A DNA stretch of 64,000 nucleotides from Lineus longissimus. Its lineage: Eukaryota; Nemertea; Pilidiophora; Heteronemertea; Lineidae. The stretch spans positions 11,906,001 to 11,970,000 of the forward strand of contig NC_088317.1 of the NCBI RefSeq assembly GCF_910592395.1. Direction: 5' to 3'. The notes beneath the pieces were generated by a model. It was not told where the DNA came from. It ran no database searches and was given only the letters and a program-made list of their open reading frames with translations. Every line of letters begins with the position of its first letter. Position 1 is the stretch's first letter. A program made the position numbers and the translations under genes. Below are positions 23,578-34,105 of the stretch, one piece after another.

Positions 23578-24049
23578 CGAATCCCAGCAACCTATTGGAG
23601 GTGGCAAACGAGGACTTACCTAAGGCTGAGCTGTTGTTCCATCAAGGAGGCACCACCGGCATAGTAGCTAAGGAGGACCGCCAGGGGAAAGAAATGGGGA
23701 GAACCGGGGGACCGGTATTTTGATCTCTGTATTTCAATCGTATTTATAGAGAGTAATAGACCCATTCTCCGGAAAGCGCTAGAATTGCATAATAAAAACT
23801 ACCTTCGTTCCGGCAACAGAGCTTAGAGCAAGTAAGGCATGTTCAAGGGTGTAGAATGAGTTATTGCTAAACAACAATAAGAAATTGCATCCTTTCTAGT
23901 CTACTAGGGGTTGCCTGGATTGTTGAAGATAGGGCATATAAAAAAATGGCGCAAGATGCGCGTTTGACTCTTCAATCAGGCTCCCCCCCTCTTTTGATCT
24001 AGCCAGGATCAAACAACATGCCCCGCAGACACAATCGGGCCGATTGTGT

Positions 24050-24742
24050 GCATGCCATCTACGAGGGAAGAAACATCTCGAGAGAATGTGGAGTGATTAC
24101 TCCAACATGCAGCGGAAAAACGACTTCTTGAAGAGCAACTCATCGGTAGTTAGCCCAGGAGGTGGCTAGTGCTCTAACTTCGTGCGCTGAGATGTGAGCT
24201 AGCGCACGAAGATCAGAGGAAGTCCTCAAGGTGTTGTAGGAAAGACGAATAGTCTCCACAATCCAACTTGAAATAGTGGCGGCCGCTATCTCTCGTTTAT
24301 TTCCCTCCTTATAGGACAAAAACAAATGCTCTCTCCCCTGGCGGATACCGGGAGGTTTTGTCCTATTTATGTAGAACTTTAGGGCCCTGACGGGACATAA
24401 AGTTCTGTCAGGAAGATCATAAGAGATTGCTCTTGACAGAGACGGAATAGTAACCGGGGGCCGAGAGGTGGCCAGTCCCTGGTTCTTCGCCAGAAAGCCT
24501 GGTATGAAAGCCAGGATAACCTCCCCTCCCTCTCTAAAAGCCAGCTTCTTAAAAGAAAGTGCATGGAGCTCTGATCTCCGTTGGGCGGTAGCCAAGGCTA
24601 CTAGAAAGACCATTTTGAGTGTCAGATATTTCATGGATGAAATAGACATGGGTTCAAAAGGATGCCTCATGAGCACCTTAAGGACAACAGAAAGATCCCA
24701 TTTAGGGGTGTTGTGAACCGGTCTAGGACGCTCTAATAACAT
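24050..24742 (-). pseudogene. DIRS tyrosine recombinase, broken
   Basis: The reading frame contains the recombinase core: KWDLSVVLKVLMRHPFEPM, the first catalytic Arg in TAQRRSELHALSF, a CPVRALKFYI segment and the H-x-x-R box SAHEVRALATSWA. The frame stops shortly after at a TGA (24140). The next conserved stretch, AACWSNHSTF, continues in another frame near 24090, after a T-run. The segment that should carry the nucleophilic Tyr reads STFSRDVSS with no Tyr, so the active site appears lost as well. Start is uncertain because the N-terminal region overlaps the end of the upstream coding block. In the family this enzyme integrates the circular cDNA. Confidence 0.8.
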
Positions 24743-24834
24743 TCCTCTGAAAAGAGGGGTTATTTGGTCCTCCCAACGAAGATCCCAGGTGCTTAAAACA
24801 CGGAGGGTAGAAGCGATGGTGGACTTGTACCCTT

Positions 24835-26652
24835 TTATAGCCGTGACAGATAGTTGTCTTTCCGTGAATAATTCAATAAAGAAATCAAATAATCTGTATA
24901 TAGAGGGAGAGATCGGATTAACTCCGTTCTCCCTGCACTAGGAAGTGAAGGTAGACCACTTTCCTTGATACACATCAAGGGTTGACCCCCTTTGAGGTGC
25001 GGACATGCGTTTGACAGCGATGTCCGAAAAGCCTCTCTGGTGGAGATGCAACTGGATAAGTTCCAGGCGTGAAACTTGAAAAATCTAGGGTTTTGGTGGT
25101 AGCATCTCCCCAGGGGGTGCCACAGGAGGTGCTTCCAAGTCGGAAGACTCCTGGGGTGGTCTATCAGGAGCTCCAGCAAAGCTGGGAACCAGGCCTGATT
25201 TGGCCAGCAAGGTGCGATGAGAGTTATTCTCACCGGGTGGCTGGTCAAGATCTTGTTCAGGACTGGTTGGATGAGAGGGAGTGGTGGAAATGCATATGCG
25301 TTCAGCCCGACCCAAGAGGCTGTAAGGCTGTCGACATCCAAGGCCTCTTCGTCGGAAGTGGAGAGTAACAGATGGGAAGGCGATTGTTCAGCCTGGTGGC
25401 GAACAGATCTACCTTCGGAGATTGCCAAAGGCGACAAAGGTCGTCTACAATCTCCTGATGGAGTGTCCACTCTGTCTGGACTAGTTTGTCCTGACAGGAC
25501 AGGGCGTTGGCAACGATGTTGCATTTGCCCGGTATGTGTCTGGCACATATCGATACTCCAAGGTCGGCACAAAGATGGTAAAGCTCCCAAGTCAGCTAGC
25601 AAAGAATGCCGGACTTTGTGCCTCCCTATCTCCTGACATATGCTACAACTGTAGAATTGTCGGAGAACAGGGTTACTCTCCAATTCTTCAGGTGAAGGGA
25701 AAGAGCCCTCACGGCAAGAAGGACAGCCTTCATTTCCAATATATTTATTGAAAGATTGGTCTCCTCCCTTGTCCATAGACACCTTATGGACCTGTCCCCG
25801 TTGTTCAGATGTGCTCCCCACCCTAGTAGAGAAGCATCTGTGAACAGGGACACTTCTGGGGGCGGTGGAGCAAGATCTACACCGCTTTGGAGACGAGTCT
25901 CCGACTCCCAGAAGTTCCAGACGTTCTTGACTAATGGGTCTCTGTGGGGTTTCCATAGAGACATCAGAAACATCTGGATGGGTTGCATATAAGCTGAGAG
26001 GGATTTGGTCTGCTGCCGAATTCAGAAGGCCCAAAAGGCTCAAGCATCGCCTTGCGGTAGCTTGAGTCCTTCCTCTGAATTCTGCGACGAGATGAAGAAT
26101 TTTCTTTATCCTGTCTAGGGGGGGCAGCATTTTCCGTATGGCCGTAAGGAACTGAACTCCAACGTAAACGAAGTCTTGGGATGGCGTGAATTCTGACTTT
26201 GTTTCGTTGATAATCCAACCTGCGGAGACTACTTTTTGCTTTAGAACATGAAGTTTTTGCAGTAGTAGTTTCCGCGATTTGCAACGGAGTAGCCAATCGT
26301 CTAGGTAGTGATGGTACGGTTCAAATCTAGTTTCACTCCGTACCTCAACATGTTTGGGGCTGGGGACCCCATGGGGCACCAATCGTCCCCAAACGTCTGC
26401 AAATTTTTGCAGACGGCCCCCGACTACCGGAGTCGGCTCCTTTTTGCGTCCGGGAGGAGAAAGGAGGGGGGAGTCACTTCTTCCGGCCTGCACCCCTTGG
26501 ACGAAAGGAGTGCCTAGTCGGACCGGATCCACCCTGGTTAGAGGAAGTATTTTTCCTCTTCCCAGTCCGGCGACCCTCCGCTTCCCGTCGGAAGGATCCA
26601 GCAGGAGCAGGCTGACTAGGCGGGGTAGGCCCAGGCAGGACCTGCCTGGCAT
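24835..26652 (-). pseudogene. DIRS reverse transcriptase and RNase H, deleted and frameshifted
   Basis: The RT catalytic box is YLDDWLL near 26300, followed by the thumb-side FVYVGVQF motif and an HLVAEFRGRTQATARR stretch. RNase H is in an overlapping frame at 25988-25626, with SLFTDASLLGWGAHL, an INILEMKAVLLA helix and FSDNSTVVAYV, giving the expected Asp-Glu-Asp residues. Past this come the DIRS-typical NAYAFPPLPLIQPVLNKI and the start of the recombinase N-terminus. The RT fingers and first catalytic Asp region appear missing: gag-like sequence runs almost directly into the palm. The frames shift between RT and RNase H. No activity is expected. Confidence 0.82.
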
Positions 26653-28006
26653 ACGGGATTGAACCCGATGCCTGCTGGGGCCTCTCTATCTTTCTAGCGT
26701 TAGGTAGAGAGGTCTTGGCCCTCTGTGTCGCAGTGGGGGCATATAATTTGTCGCAATCTTTCTGTACTTGAGCCGCCTCTTGTACAGAATCTGCGAACAG
26801 GAAAGAACCGTCCATAGGAGCGGTTCTTAAGGCCCCTTCCAGCTGGAGGGATCTGATGACATTGAGAGAGCCCAGGGCGGCGTCTCTACGAAGTAGGACG
26901 CTATTTGCTGCAGTCTTGGCGGACAGAGCAAAAGCGTGCCTAATCGAATGTGACAAGGATGTCACAAGCGATTTTGTGTCATCAGATAGTGACTCATTAT
27001 CCTTTAGGGATCTGGCTAGGGCCAGGTTAGTGTGCTCTGCGAAGGAGAGTACCGCTAACGTGTTTTTGGCCAGACCCTCTTGTGCTCTAAGTTCTCGGTA
27101 AGCCGAGGAGGAGGTCACCCTAGGCACAAGTTGGTCCAGCTGTACATCGTCCTTTAACGTGGAAGTCGATGCAGCAGCTGGACAGCCGGCCGAGCTGACT
27201 CGATAATAGTCAGCGTGGTACTGCCTAACGGGAGGAAGTTGTGCCGTGAACAACTTCCCCCGTTAACACCAAGCTTCCGGTCCGGCTGCCGGAAGGACAG
27301 GGATGGAAGTACGTTGGTGCGCGCCTTGGGAGTCTCTGATTGTACGCTCCAATAGTTCATAGACTGCTACCACCGACGGGGAGGGAGGAAGGAATTCAAG
27401 GGCCCGAGTGGAGCCCGGAGAAACCTTTGGATTGGGATCCACTTCCTGTCCCCAAAGTGAGAAGGTCGGTGCCGATAAGGCTGGCAGTTCCGGCGGGGTA
27501 GGGCACAGATCCTGCGGGAGGTACGATCTGATCAAGGATCTGAGTGTCCTCATAACCGACAGGATACTGGCCTCCTCTGGTGACAGCTCCTCCTGATTGG
27601 GGGAGCGGTAGCCTGGCTGAGAACTCTCGTTCTCAGAAAATTCCTCTAAAATAGAGGAGTCGGATGGTGGGTATCCGATGGGACCAGGCGCACCAGAGGA
27701 ACCGGAACCCTGCTCCAGATGGCTGAGTCTATCAGTAAGACCCGCTACCATCTGGATGAGCTGGGACAGTTGCTGTCCCGACTCGGGTTCCGGACCCGAC
27801 GTGCGGCTTCTCTCAACAACGGGCGGTTGAGGAGAGGGTGGGCGCATAGGCGAACACTCGAAGCCGTATGTACGGGCGAATGGGTCTTCCGGAAGCGGAA
27901 GATGCCCATATTCTGAACAAGAGTTCAGATGTCCCCTCCGCGTAGCTCGTTCCATGGGAACGACACCTCTACAAGGAGGAGGGGGTGCACTTCCGGTTGG
28001 CTCCAC
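26474..28006 (-). pseudogene. DIRS gag-like ORF with one in-frame stop
   Basis: Two open stretches (28006-27263 and 27253-26474) are in the same frame, separated by a single TAA at 27263-27265. Read as one ORF it is about 510 codons. The first part is Pro/Ser-rich with a heptad-like LSQLIQMVAGLTDRLSHLE. The second has a helical domain (TNLALARSLKDNESLSDDTK and on to SIRHAFALSAKTAANSVLL) and a basic Arg/Gly tail. Helical capsid-like domains with basic tails are usual in DIRS gag proteins. There is no Cys-His knuckle. The nonsense codon is the main lesion visible. Confidence 0.7.
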
Positions 28007-29062
28007 CTAAGAGGTTGGCCAACGTAGGGAGGTGCCTGCATTTCCGGCAGGACGAAGTCCGAAACCGGAAATGCCCGTAACTCCTTCGCCGGAATGGAGC
28101 TACCGGTTGCCCTTTTAGGAGGAGGTACGGGGGGGGGGGGGGGGGGAAACGCTGTTACCGAAGACGCATGGCGTTTCGGAGGTGGCGTTATAAAGTCCGT
28201 CCCTACTCTACTGTGTCCGTGAGGACTGGGGTTATTTCGCAGTAAAGACTGAGAAAACCCCCAGTAGGGTCTTCGGTTACTGATACGCGGGAACCCGCGT
28301 CAGCAACCGGAACTGCAATCGGCAGACCGGAAGCAGGGTGCTCCCGCGGGTACAAAGGGCTTGTACTCGGGGGAGCGGACGACAGAGGAACCGGAAGGTT
28401 CCCCGAGGTCCGGGGTATATTAAACCCTTGGAGACTTACTGGATGTAAGTCTCCCTTGGGACCACAGACATTGATCATGTCTGATCCCGCATCCTTCGCA
28501 GCCGCGGCCGGAACTGGAACTCGGCTGACGGAAGGGGTGGTGGCGGAAGGTCTGGTAGACCTCCGGGTTATCTGCCCGGAAACGGAACCGGAAGAGGGTT
28601 TAGGCGTCTTCGCGGTCTGTTTCCCGCCACCAGACGAAGTCCTTTGTGGTGAGACAAAGGACTCCGTCGGAGGGGTACGCCATATAAAAAATGGTACCAA
28701 TGACAATAAAAACACTGGGAACCCCAAGTAGGCCAGAAAGGACGCAATTATTAATGGAAAAGAAAACATGCCTACTTGAATTAAACACTATTGCAATGGA
28801 TCTGAGTCTTGTTCATTACAATAGAGAGGACAATAGCCTACGTAAATCTACCCTACCAAGATCAAAATAATGGAGCCAGGTCGACTAAGCTAGCTAAGAA
28901 AGGTCTATAATTAAATAGACTGGACAATACTAATGCCAAGATTAGTTTGGCGGTCTACTCCGTAGGTGAATGAACCCAAAAATCGTCTAGACTTGGCTGG
29001 TTGAATTTGGTAAATCGAATTCACGGCAGCTATGAAAAAACGATGTGCTTCGTAGAAGCACA
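28007..29062 (-). other. DIRS 5' region with Pro/Ser-rich open frame
   Basis: An open frame at 28769-28203 encodes a hydrophobic start followed by Pro/Ser/Thr-rich low-complexity sequence. It may be the N-terminal part of gag or simple leader sequence; no domain is recognised. A G-tract at about 28131-28146 is a likely site of assembly or length error. Confidence 0.4.
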
Positions 29063-29240
29063 CGAGTAAAGACTGAATATGGCGGCATGAGATCGGCACG
29101 ATCTCGCGGGATCGGTCAGGGCGCCGCCTGGCTGCCGAGCTGTTAACTCAGTTCTCCCTTTAGAAAATTAAAGGGATACTCTTGTGTTTGAGCCCAAATG
29201 GAAAAGTGTTCCGTAGGTAAGTTTGAATGACACAAAATGC
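29063..29240 (-). repeat. DIRS inverted terminal repeat (right, 5' end of element)
   Basis: Reverse complement of 23240-23434. The outer end lies 45 bp from the TTI1 splice donor at 29285. The outer 40 bp are copied in the internal complementary region at 23530-23577. Confidence 0.9.
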
Positions 29241-29285
29241 AAATCTCAGAAAGTGTGTCCAACAATGCAATATAAATGTACCAAC

Positions 29286-29342
29286 CTAATATTTTTAAGT
29301 ATCCACTGAGCAACCGAACTGTCTTCAGCTTCTCCTCATCAT
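29286..29342 (-). CDS. TTI1: TTI1 exon (57 bp, GYLKILG motif)
   Basis: A short exon encoding DEEKLKTVRLLSGYLKIL plus split codons at both sides. The wording matches the DD-x-x-K...LLLGYLKLLGP block of animal TTI1. The acceptor is TTTCTTTCAG ending at 29343 and the donor GTTGGT starts at 29285. Phase is two bases in and one base out, fitting the exon at 29601-29809 and the one at 13867-13992. The DIRS element begins 45 bp beyond the donor, so this intron has been expanded right next to the splice site. Confidence 0.9.
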
Positions 29343-29600
29343 CTGAAAGAAACCATCATCACACATATAATTAATCTTTGCATCATCATAAAGCATTCTC
29401 CCAGGCAAAGAGAAACACCTCACCCAGCTTAACCATTCAAAATGCCAACAACCCTGAACAGCAATAGAATTGACACATAATGGCAAACTGATTGATGAAG
29501 TAAATTTTTCATACTTCTCAACTCAGTCAAAAACATATCACGCAAAGCCACTGACATCTGGAGAGAGACGTGTTTAAGAGTCTGATATGGGGACATTTAC

Positions 29601-29809
29601 CAGCAGTCCTGATTAACCTTGGCAGTGTTGTAGCCAGTGTGTACAAGTTCTCCTCCAACAGTTCAACTAGCGATTTCACTCCCACTCTTGTCTGGTGACT
29701 CCTATATTCCTCCAGCACTTTCTCACTTCTCTTGCACACATTGGGGTAATCATCAGTAGTCAAGCCAACAATCACCTCCAGCAGCTTGGGGATACTTCCC
29801 TTCAGAGTT
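29601..29809 (-). CDS. TTI1: TTI1 exon (HEAT repeats, LPRLIRTA motif)
   Basis: This 209-bp exon encodes TLKGSIPKLLEVIVGLTTDD, a helical SEKVLEEYRSHQ segment and SLVELLEENLYTLATTLPRL followed by IRTA. It aligns by eye with the TTI1 stretch in which a repeat ends ENL-x-SLATSLPRL. The acceptor is ATATTTGCAG and the donor GTAAAT. The first base completes an Arg codon begun in the exon at 63290, and the last G opens the Asp codon completed at 29342. The upstream intron is about 33.5 kb and holds the Helentron; the downstream intron is 258 bp. Confidence 0.92.
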
Positions 29810-30040
29810 CTGCAAATATACGGTAAAACCTCCTACGAGTTGGGAATACTGCATGTGATTTTGTACAAGGTATGGTTGTGTGAGCTGGTGATCAACCTAT
29901 CAGTGTGAGTGGCAAGTGAATCACTTCAGTGGTTGAACCAATACAAGGACGCCACATAACATGAACATATTCTATGTTTGAATGGCTGCAGTCAACTGAA
30001 TCTATCACAACGTCAGCGTTCTCCAACCCCATTAATCGCT
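29810..30040. other. Start of the 33.5-kb TTI1 intron
   Basis: AT-rich intronic DNA upstream (on the minus strand) of the exon acceptor at 29810. No branch point or element was identified with confidence. Confidence 0.5.
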
Positions 30041-30497
30041 ATGGCGGACCGAGACAAGACCACAATTGATTTTTTAAGCCTTTTAGCAGTTCAATTGTCA
30101 ATGTTTGACCGCGACGCATCAAATACTGCGTGGGGTTGTGAATCTGAAATTTTGATATGATATTCCGGACAGTCGGGCAAATAAATGGTGAAAAATAAAC
30201 TGGTAGTTGACTACGGAAATTTTTTGATAATCGACAAATTAGACAGACATTGATATTTCCACTCTTTTCAGCCAACTGGCAGAAAAATCTAAAAAAACGC
30301 CCCCTATTACCAAATTAGCAAAATTTGAAATTAATTTTTTCATCAAATAATTTCTTTATATCTGTAGACTTACCACAACAAATATTTTTTCAATACCTCT
30401 CCAAATATGTACTTGAGAGTTAAACACATGCACTCGTCTAATTGATAGGCCTCGACCCTCCAACCTATGAATATTCATTAGTGGTCTTGTCTCGGCC
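30041..30497. mobile_element. 450-bp MITE (family C), inverted copy
   Basis: Reverse complement of 17049-17502, starting GAGACAAGACCAC and ending GTGGTCTTGTCTC. Here the outer flanks (ATCGCTATGGCGGACC left and GGCCGCCATGGCGATAT right) are also inverted repeats, so the true terminal repeat is longer than the 13 bp seen at 17049, probably 26 bp or more. Confidence 0.8.
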
Positions 30498-31069
30498 GCC
30501 ATGGCGATATCGTAGGCCGCCATCTTGAAAATTTCAAGTGACTCGCCCGCTAAGTTGCCATCCTTTGCCGCCTTGCCGGATTTTTCACCCGCCAAGCCAA
30601 ATGAAATTGAAATCACGTATCACATATTTCTTCTCGTTTGATCCCGTTGTACCCTGTACATTAATTGAAAGAGACTGCTGACTTTACGCCGACAGCTATT
30701 ATCATCCACCTGCGGCACACCTGCAAGCATACATGTTTAGTCTACGGTCTCTTTTTATCATAATTATGTCCAGCACCACCGATAGGTGCTGGACATATTG
30801 AGTTCACTAGGTAGGAAAAATTCTCTTTTCTCAGCAATTTTCAATTGGGATGCGAGATCAGCCAAACTACAAAATATCAACACCCAAATGGCCACGGATT
30901 TGTTGATCAACATTAATATCCAGGTCTGAGTTGTAAAATGAATTCAAAATTTGAAGTCATTTGGTGAGATTTGGGCGATTTTTTGTTAGATAAGATACTT
31001 CTCCAACAGATTCGAATACATGGCAATCCCCACAATGATGTCATTGGAATTCCCCTTTCGAATTATCTG
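30498..31069. other. Intronic DNA without recognised features
   Basis: A GCACC-centred palindrome, TATGTCCAGCACC then GGTGCTGGACATA, lies at about 30765-30800. No coding region was recognised. Confidence 0.4.
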
Positions 31070-31680
31070 AGTCAATCCGCCATTGATGACGTCATTGGCG
31101 CCAAAAACTTCTTTTATTTGACCTCGATTCTAAAATCGTTTTCCCAAAGACGATTCAAGCCTTTAAATCAGCTACAAACATTCTTAATCATATCACTGAT
31201 TTACACCAAGACGATGTATAGAGAAGTAAACGCACAACGCACGTATTTTGCCGAGAACTATTTTTTGTCAATTCACTCTGCCACCTCATGTCCGCCACCT
31301 GCGCGACCTCGTCACGTCATTGGCGCCAAAATATACTTTCATTTGACCTCGATTCTAAAATCATTTTCAAAAACACGATTCAAACGTTAAAGTCAGCTAC
31401 AAACGTTCTTAATCAAATTACTGATTTACACCAATACAATATATAGAGAAGAAAACAAACAAATATCAAAATACGATTATTTTGCCGAGAATTATTTTTT
31501 GTTAATTCACTCTGCCACCTGCGCGACCTCTTCACAATGACCATGTGTTGGCCAGCGGATTAATTTTGATACTTGCTGTCCATCGAGCGTCCATCGATCA
31601 GGTGAGTTTCTAGTGAATTCTATTGCGAGGAAATGAATGTTTCCTAGACATAAACATGATAAACGGCAACTTGGAGTAGT
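31070..31680 (+). repeat. Dispersed repeat D, with internal tandem duplication
   Basis: Two tandem units (about 31080-31290 and 31312-31506) share GACCTCGATTCTAAAATC, CAGCTACAAAC and CTGATTTACACCAA. The region continues to 31680 (ATCAGGTGAGTTTCTAGTGA). A second copy, split by a piggyBac-type insertion, occupies about 55765-56850. Function is unknown. Confidence 0.75.
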
Positions 31681-32099
31681 AGTTATTGCACTCTGTGTAT
31701 TCATGTAGTGCTCTTCTTGTGCATAAACAGCGCTTTCGTCTGTCCGGCCATCACGACATGTACAATACAAGAGCAAACAGGACAAATCATCTAATCTTAG
31801 GCCTAGGCTACTTCAGCATCTGAGCATGCTGAGCATTAGCCAAGAAATATCTTATCACTGCTCTAAAATTTGATATTTAGCACATAGCCTATGACAAGTG
31901 CTTCCAGAGCCAAGATGGATGAAAATTGATAGTTAGCCATGGGGGGGGGGGGGCAGCCGCCGTTTGCGCCCCAGTCGGACTCTGACTCTGAGGCGATCCT
32001 CTTTTAGTCCTGGTGTAGTAGCGCCCCCCTGGGTTATCCACTTCACGTTATATATGGCATTAGGCTACCCTAAAACCTTTCAAAATCAATTTTTCAGAC

Positions 32100-32345
32100 T
32101 TCTTATTACCCCTATTTGACCTTATATCACCAATATCATCTTGTATCACCAATATCATCTTATATCACCAGACCAACTTATCAACAAACCTATCACCAGA
32201 CAGACCAACTTATCACCATTTCAACGTGTCAATCTCATCATATCACTTCAACAACCTCATCAACATCTACAACCTCATCGACCTCATTGACCTCATCGAC
32301 CTCATCAACCTCAACAACCTCATCAACGGCTCTTGACAATCTGAT
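32100..32345 (+). repeat. ATCA/CTCAA-type minisatellite
   Basis: Degenerate short tandem motifs: first TATCACCAATATCATCT-type units, then CTCATCGACCTCATTGACC-type 9-bp units. It lies about 120 bp before the first Helentron reading frame and may be part of its 5' region. Confidence 0.75.
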
Positions 32346-32462
32346 ATTGACAACCAGACCAAGTACCCATCAGAAAACCTTGTTGATTTGTCTGATTCAA
32401 GAAACCTCTGATTTGATTCACTCCGTAAATTGATTCATCATTCTGTGTAGTACTGTTGAGAA

Positions 32463-33419
32463 ATGCGGTCTAAGCAGAAGAAAAGTGCAAAAACCCGACG
32501 GACAGAACGAAGAAATGAATGTGCTAAGAACAAGGAAACAGTCCATCAAGGCCAGGAAATCGCTGCTACAGAGGCACAGCAGATGCCAAGTGCACCTTCA
32601 TCTTCCAGGACTTGTACCACTGATTGCAGTAGAAGCTCGATGAATCCCTTTCAGCTTCAAGCATGTCAAGGATCGCTTCACCAAGGTTCCACATTCTTCT
32701 CACCCGACTCTGCTGGTAAGCAATGTACTCCCATTGCATATGTTTCTATACTTTATGTTAAGGCCCTCAGAACGTCCCTTTGGCACAGGAATGACATTGA
32801 TAGAGTTTTATTCTTGGGAGATGATTTGTACAGGAGATTACCACATCAACATGATTTTGTTGAATACAGCGAGTTGCCATCATCGTTCTTGATTCCTTCC
32901 ATGAATGCAAGATTTCAGACAACCATTGGCCCTGTCTTCTATGGCATTCTCAGTCGGACAGCTGATTCAGGAACAGATTCAGTGTCTCACTGTCTATTGT
33001 CAGCTCTATCAAAGGTTTTGAATGACCATTCATGTGCTGGCTGCCTTGTCACGGCATGTGGCTATACTTTGTCTGTGTTTCACCATCACGGAAAGTTTGC
33101 TGTCTTTGACTCTCACAGCCGTGATCTCAATGGTCAGGTTTCTGAGAACGGCTTTGCTGTTATGCTGCCATTTACATGCATTGATAACATAATCACTCAT
33201 ATTCACAGACTGTACCACACTCACCTGAATTCAGAATTCAATGTTGTTCCTGTTTTTGCACAATCGCTTGCGCCAACTAAGTCAGGAACAGCTTACAGGT
33301 TATTGAAGTCCACAACAGATCATAATACAATGGGAGGTCTTATGGACAAATATCTCAAGGACCAACAACAAAAACTGAACAAAAACAGAAGGGATATTGG
33401 AAGGAGTGGTATTTCATGA
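32463..33419 (+). pseudogene. Helentron N-terminal cysteine-protease-like (DUB-like) domain
   Basis: An intact 318-codon frame. After a basic, low-complexity start, a candidate nucleophile lies in AGKQCTPIAYVSILY (Cys88). It is followed by IDRVLFLGDDLYRRLP and, around residues 206-220, HHHGKFAVFDSHSR, giving an Asp216-x-His218 pair. Cys followed far downstream by D-x-H is the layout of the C76-type deubiquitinase fold; OTU-type proteases are also known in animal Helitrons. Substrate and role are unknown; self-processing or removal of host ubiquitin are possibilities. The stop TGA overlaps the next ATG as ATGA (33416-33419), so this may be a separate ORF or a frameshifted start of the same polyprotein. 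Confidence 0.65.
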
Positions 33420-34105
33420 AATCTGAGGATTATAAACAGAAAAGAACATTTGCTATTATGAAATACCACAAAAATAAGTACAAAAATGAAATTGAGCACC
33501 GAGAAAAAAAGAAAGACAGTGTCAGAAATAGGTATGCCACTGATGCAGACTACAGAAACAAGATGCATGCTGACAAAAGGAAGAAGTATGCCACTGATTC
33601 AAGTCACAGAGAAAAGAAAAAAAATGACACAAAGCAGAAGAGGCCATGCAAACGTAAATGTGGACATGATGCTCAGGATTGCAATGAACAAGGAAGTGAT
33701 GCCAAGAAAAGATGTGTCAATCCTGTGGAGAGGTCCTCTTCAGATTCTGCCACTGACAAATTCCTCAAAGATGTGAAATACGGCCCAGAATATGTCTGCA
33801 CATCTTGTCATCGGTTGCTGTTTTCCAACCAGGTTGTTTTGTGCAATCGAACTCGGTACACTTCAACTACTGAAAAACAAAAAATAAGTCAACTCTGTTT
33901 AACTGGGAAGTATGTGTTCGAATCATGTAGATGTAGTGCACTGTTGGAATCTGACCATAACAGTCTGAAAAAACTTGCAACAGGTGTCTCAAGGAGTGGA
34001 TATGCCATTCTTGTGATCACTCATTACAAATTGGCAAAATTCCAAGCTTGTCTATTGCCAATGGACTCCAATTGGATGACATACCTACCGAATTGCAGGA
34101 CTTGA
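33416..34105 (+). pseudogene. Helentron basic-repeat and zinc-finger region
   Basis: The frame has short repeated basic modules (KNKYKNEIEHREKKK, RNRYATDADYRNK, KKYATDSSHREKKK) with the spacing seen in many Helitron proteins. A Cys-rich block follows, YVCTSCHRLLF and later CRCSALLE, likely a zinc-binding finger ahead of Rep. Near 34048 the frame slips: the conserved continuation (SIANGLQLDDIP) is read in the next frame. The role in the family is probably DNA binding. Confidence 0.75.

Larger units (their letters stand above)
23240..29240 (-). mobile_element. DIRS1-like tyrosine-recombinase retrotransposon
   Basis: This is a six-kilobase unit with inverted terminal repeats (23240-23434 and 29063-29240) and an internal complementary region (23480-23577). 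Minus-strand coding runs gag-like (28769-26474), reverse transcriptase and RNase H (26400-25000) and tyrosine recombinase (24742-24050). This order, with the ICR after the recombinase gene, is diagnostic of DIRS1-type elements, which integrate through a circular intermediate without an integrase. It is more GC-rich than the host DNA around it. All coding regions contain stops, frameshifts or deletions, so this copy is inactive. It sits in a TTI1 intron in the same orientation as the gene. Confidence 0.9.

Noticed and set aside
23980-24140. Separate short gene after the recombinase
   Set aside because: It is the frameshifted continuation of the tyrosine recombinase coding sequence.
32100-32345. 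CRISPR-like array
   Set aside because: The repeats are short, degenerate and without unique spacers of constant length. It is a minisatellite in a eukaryotic genome.
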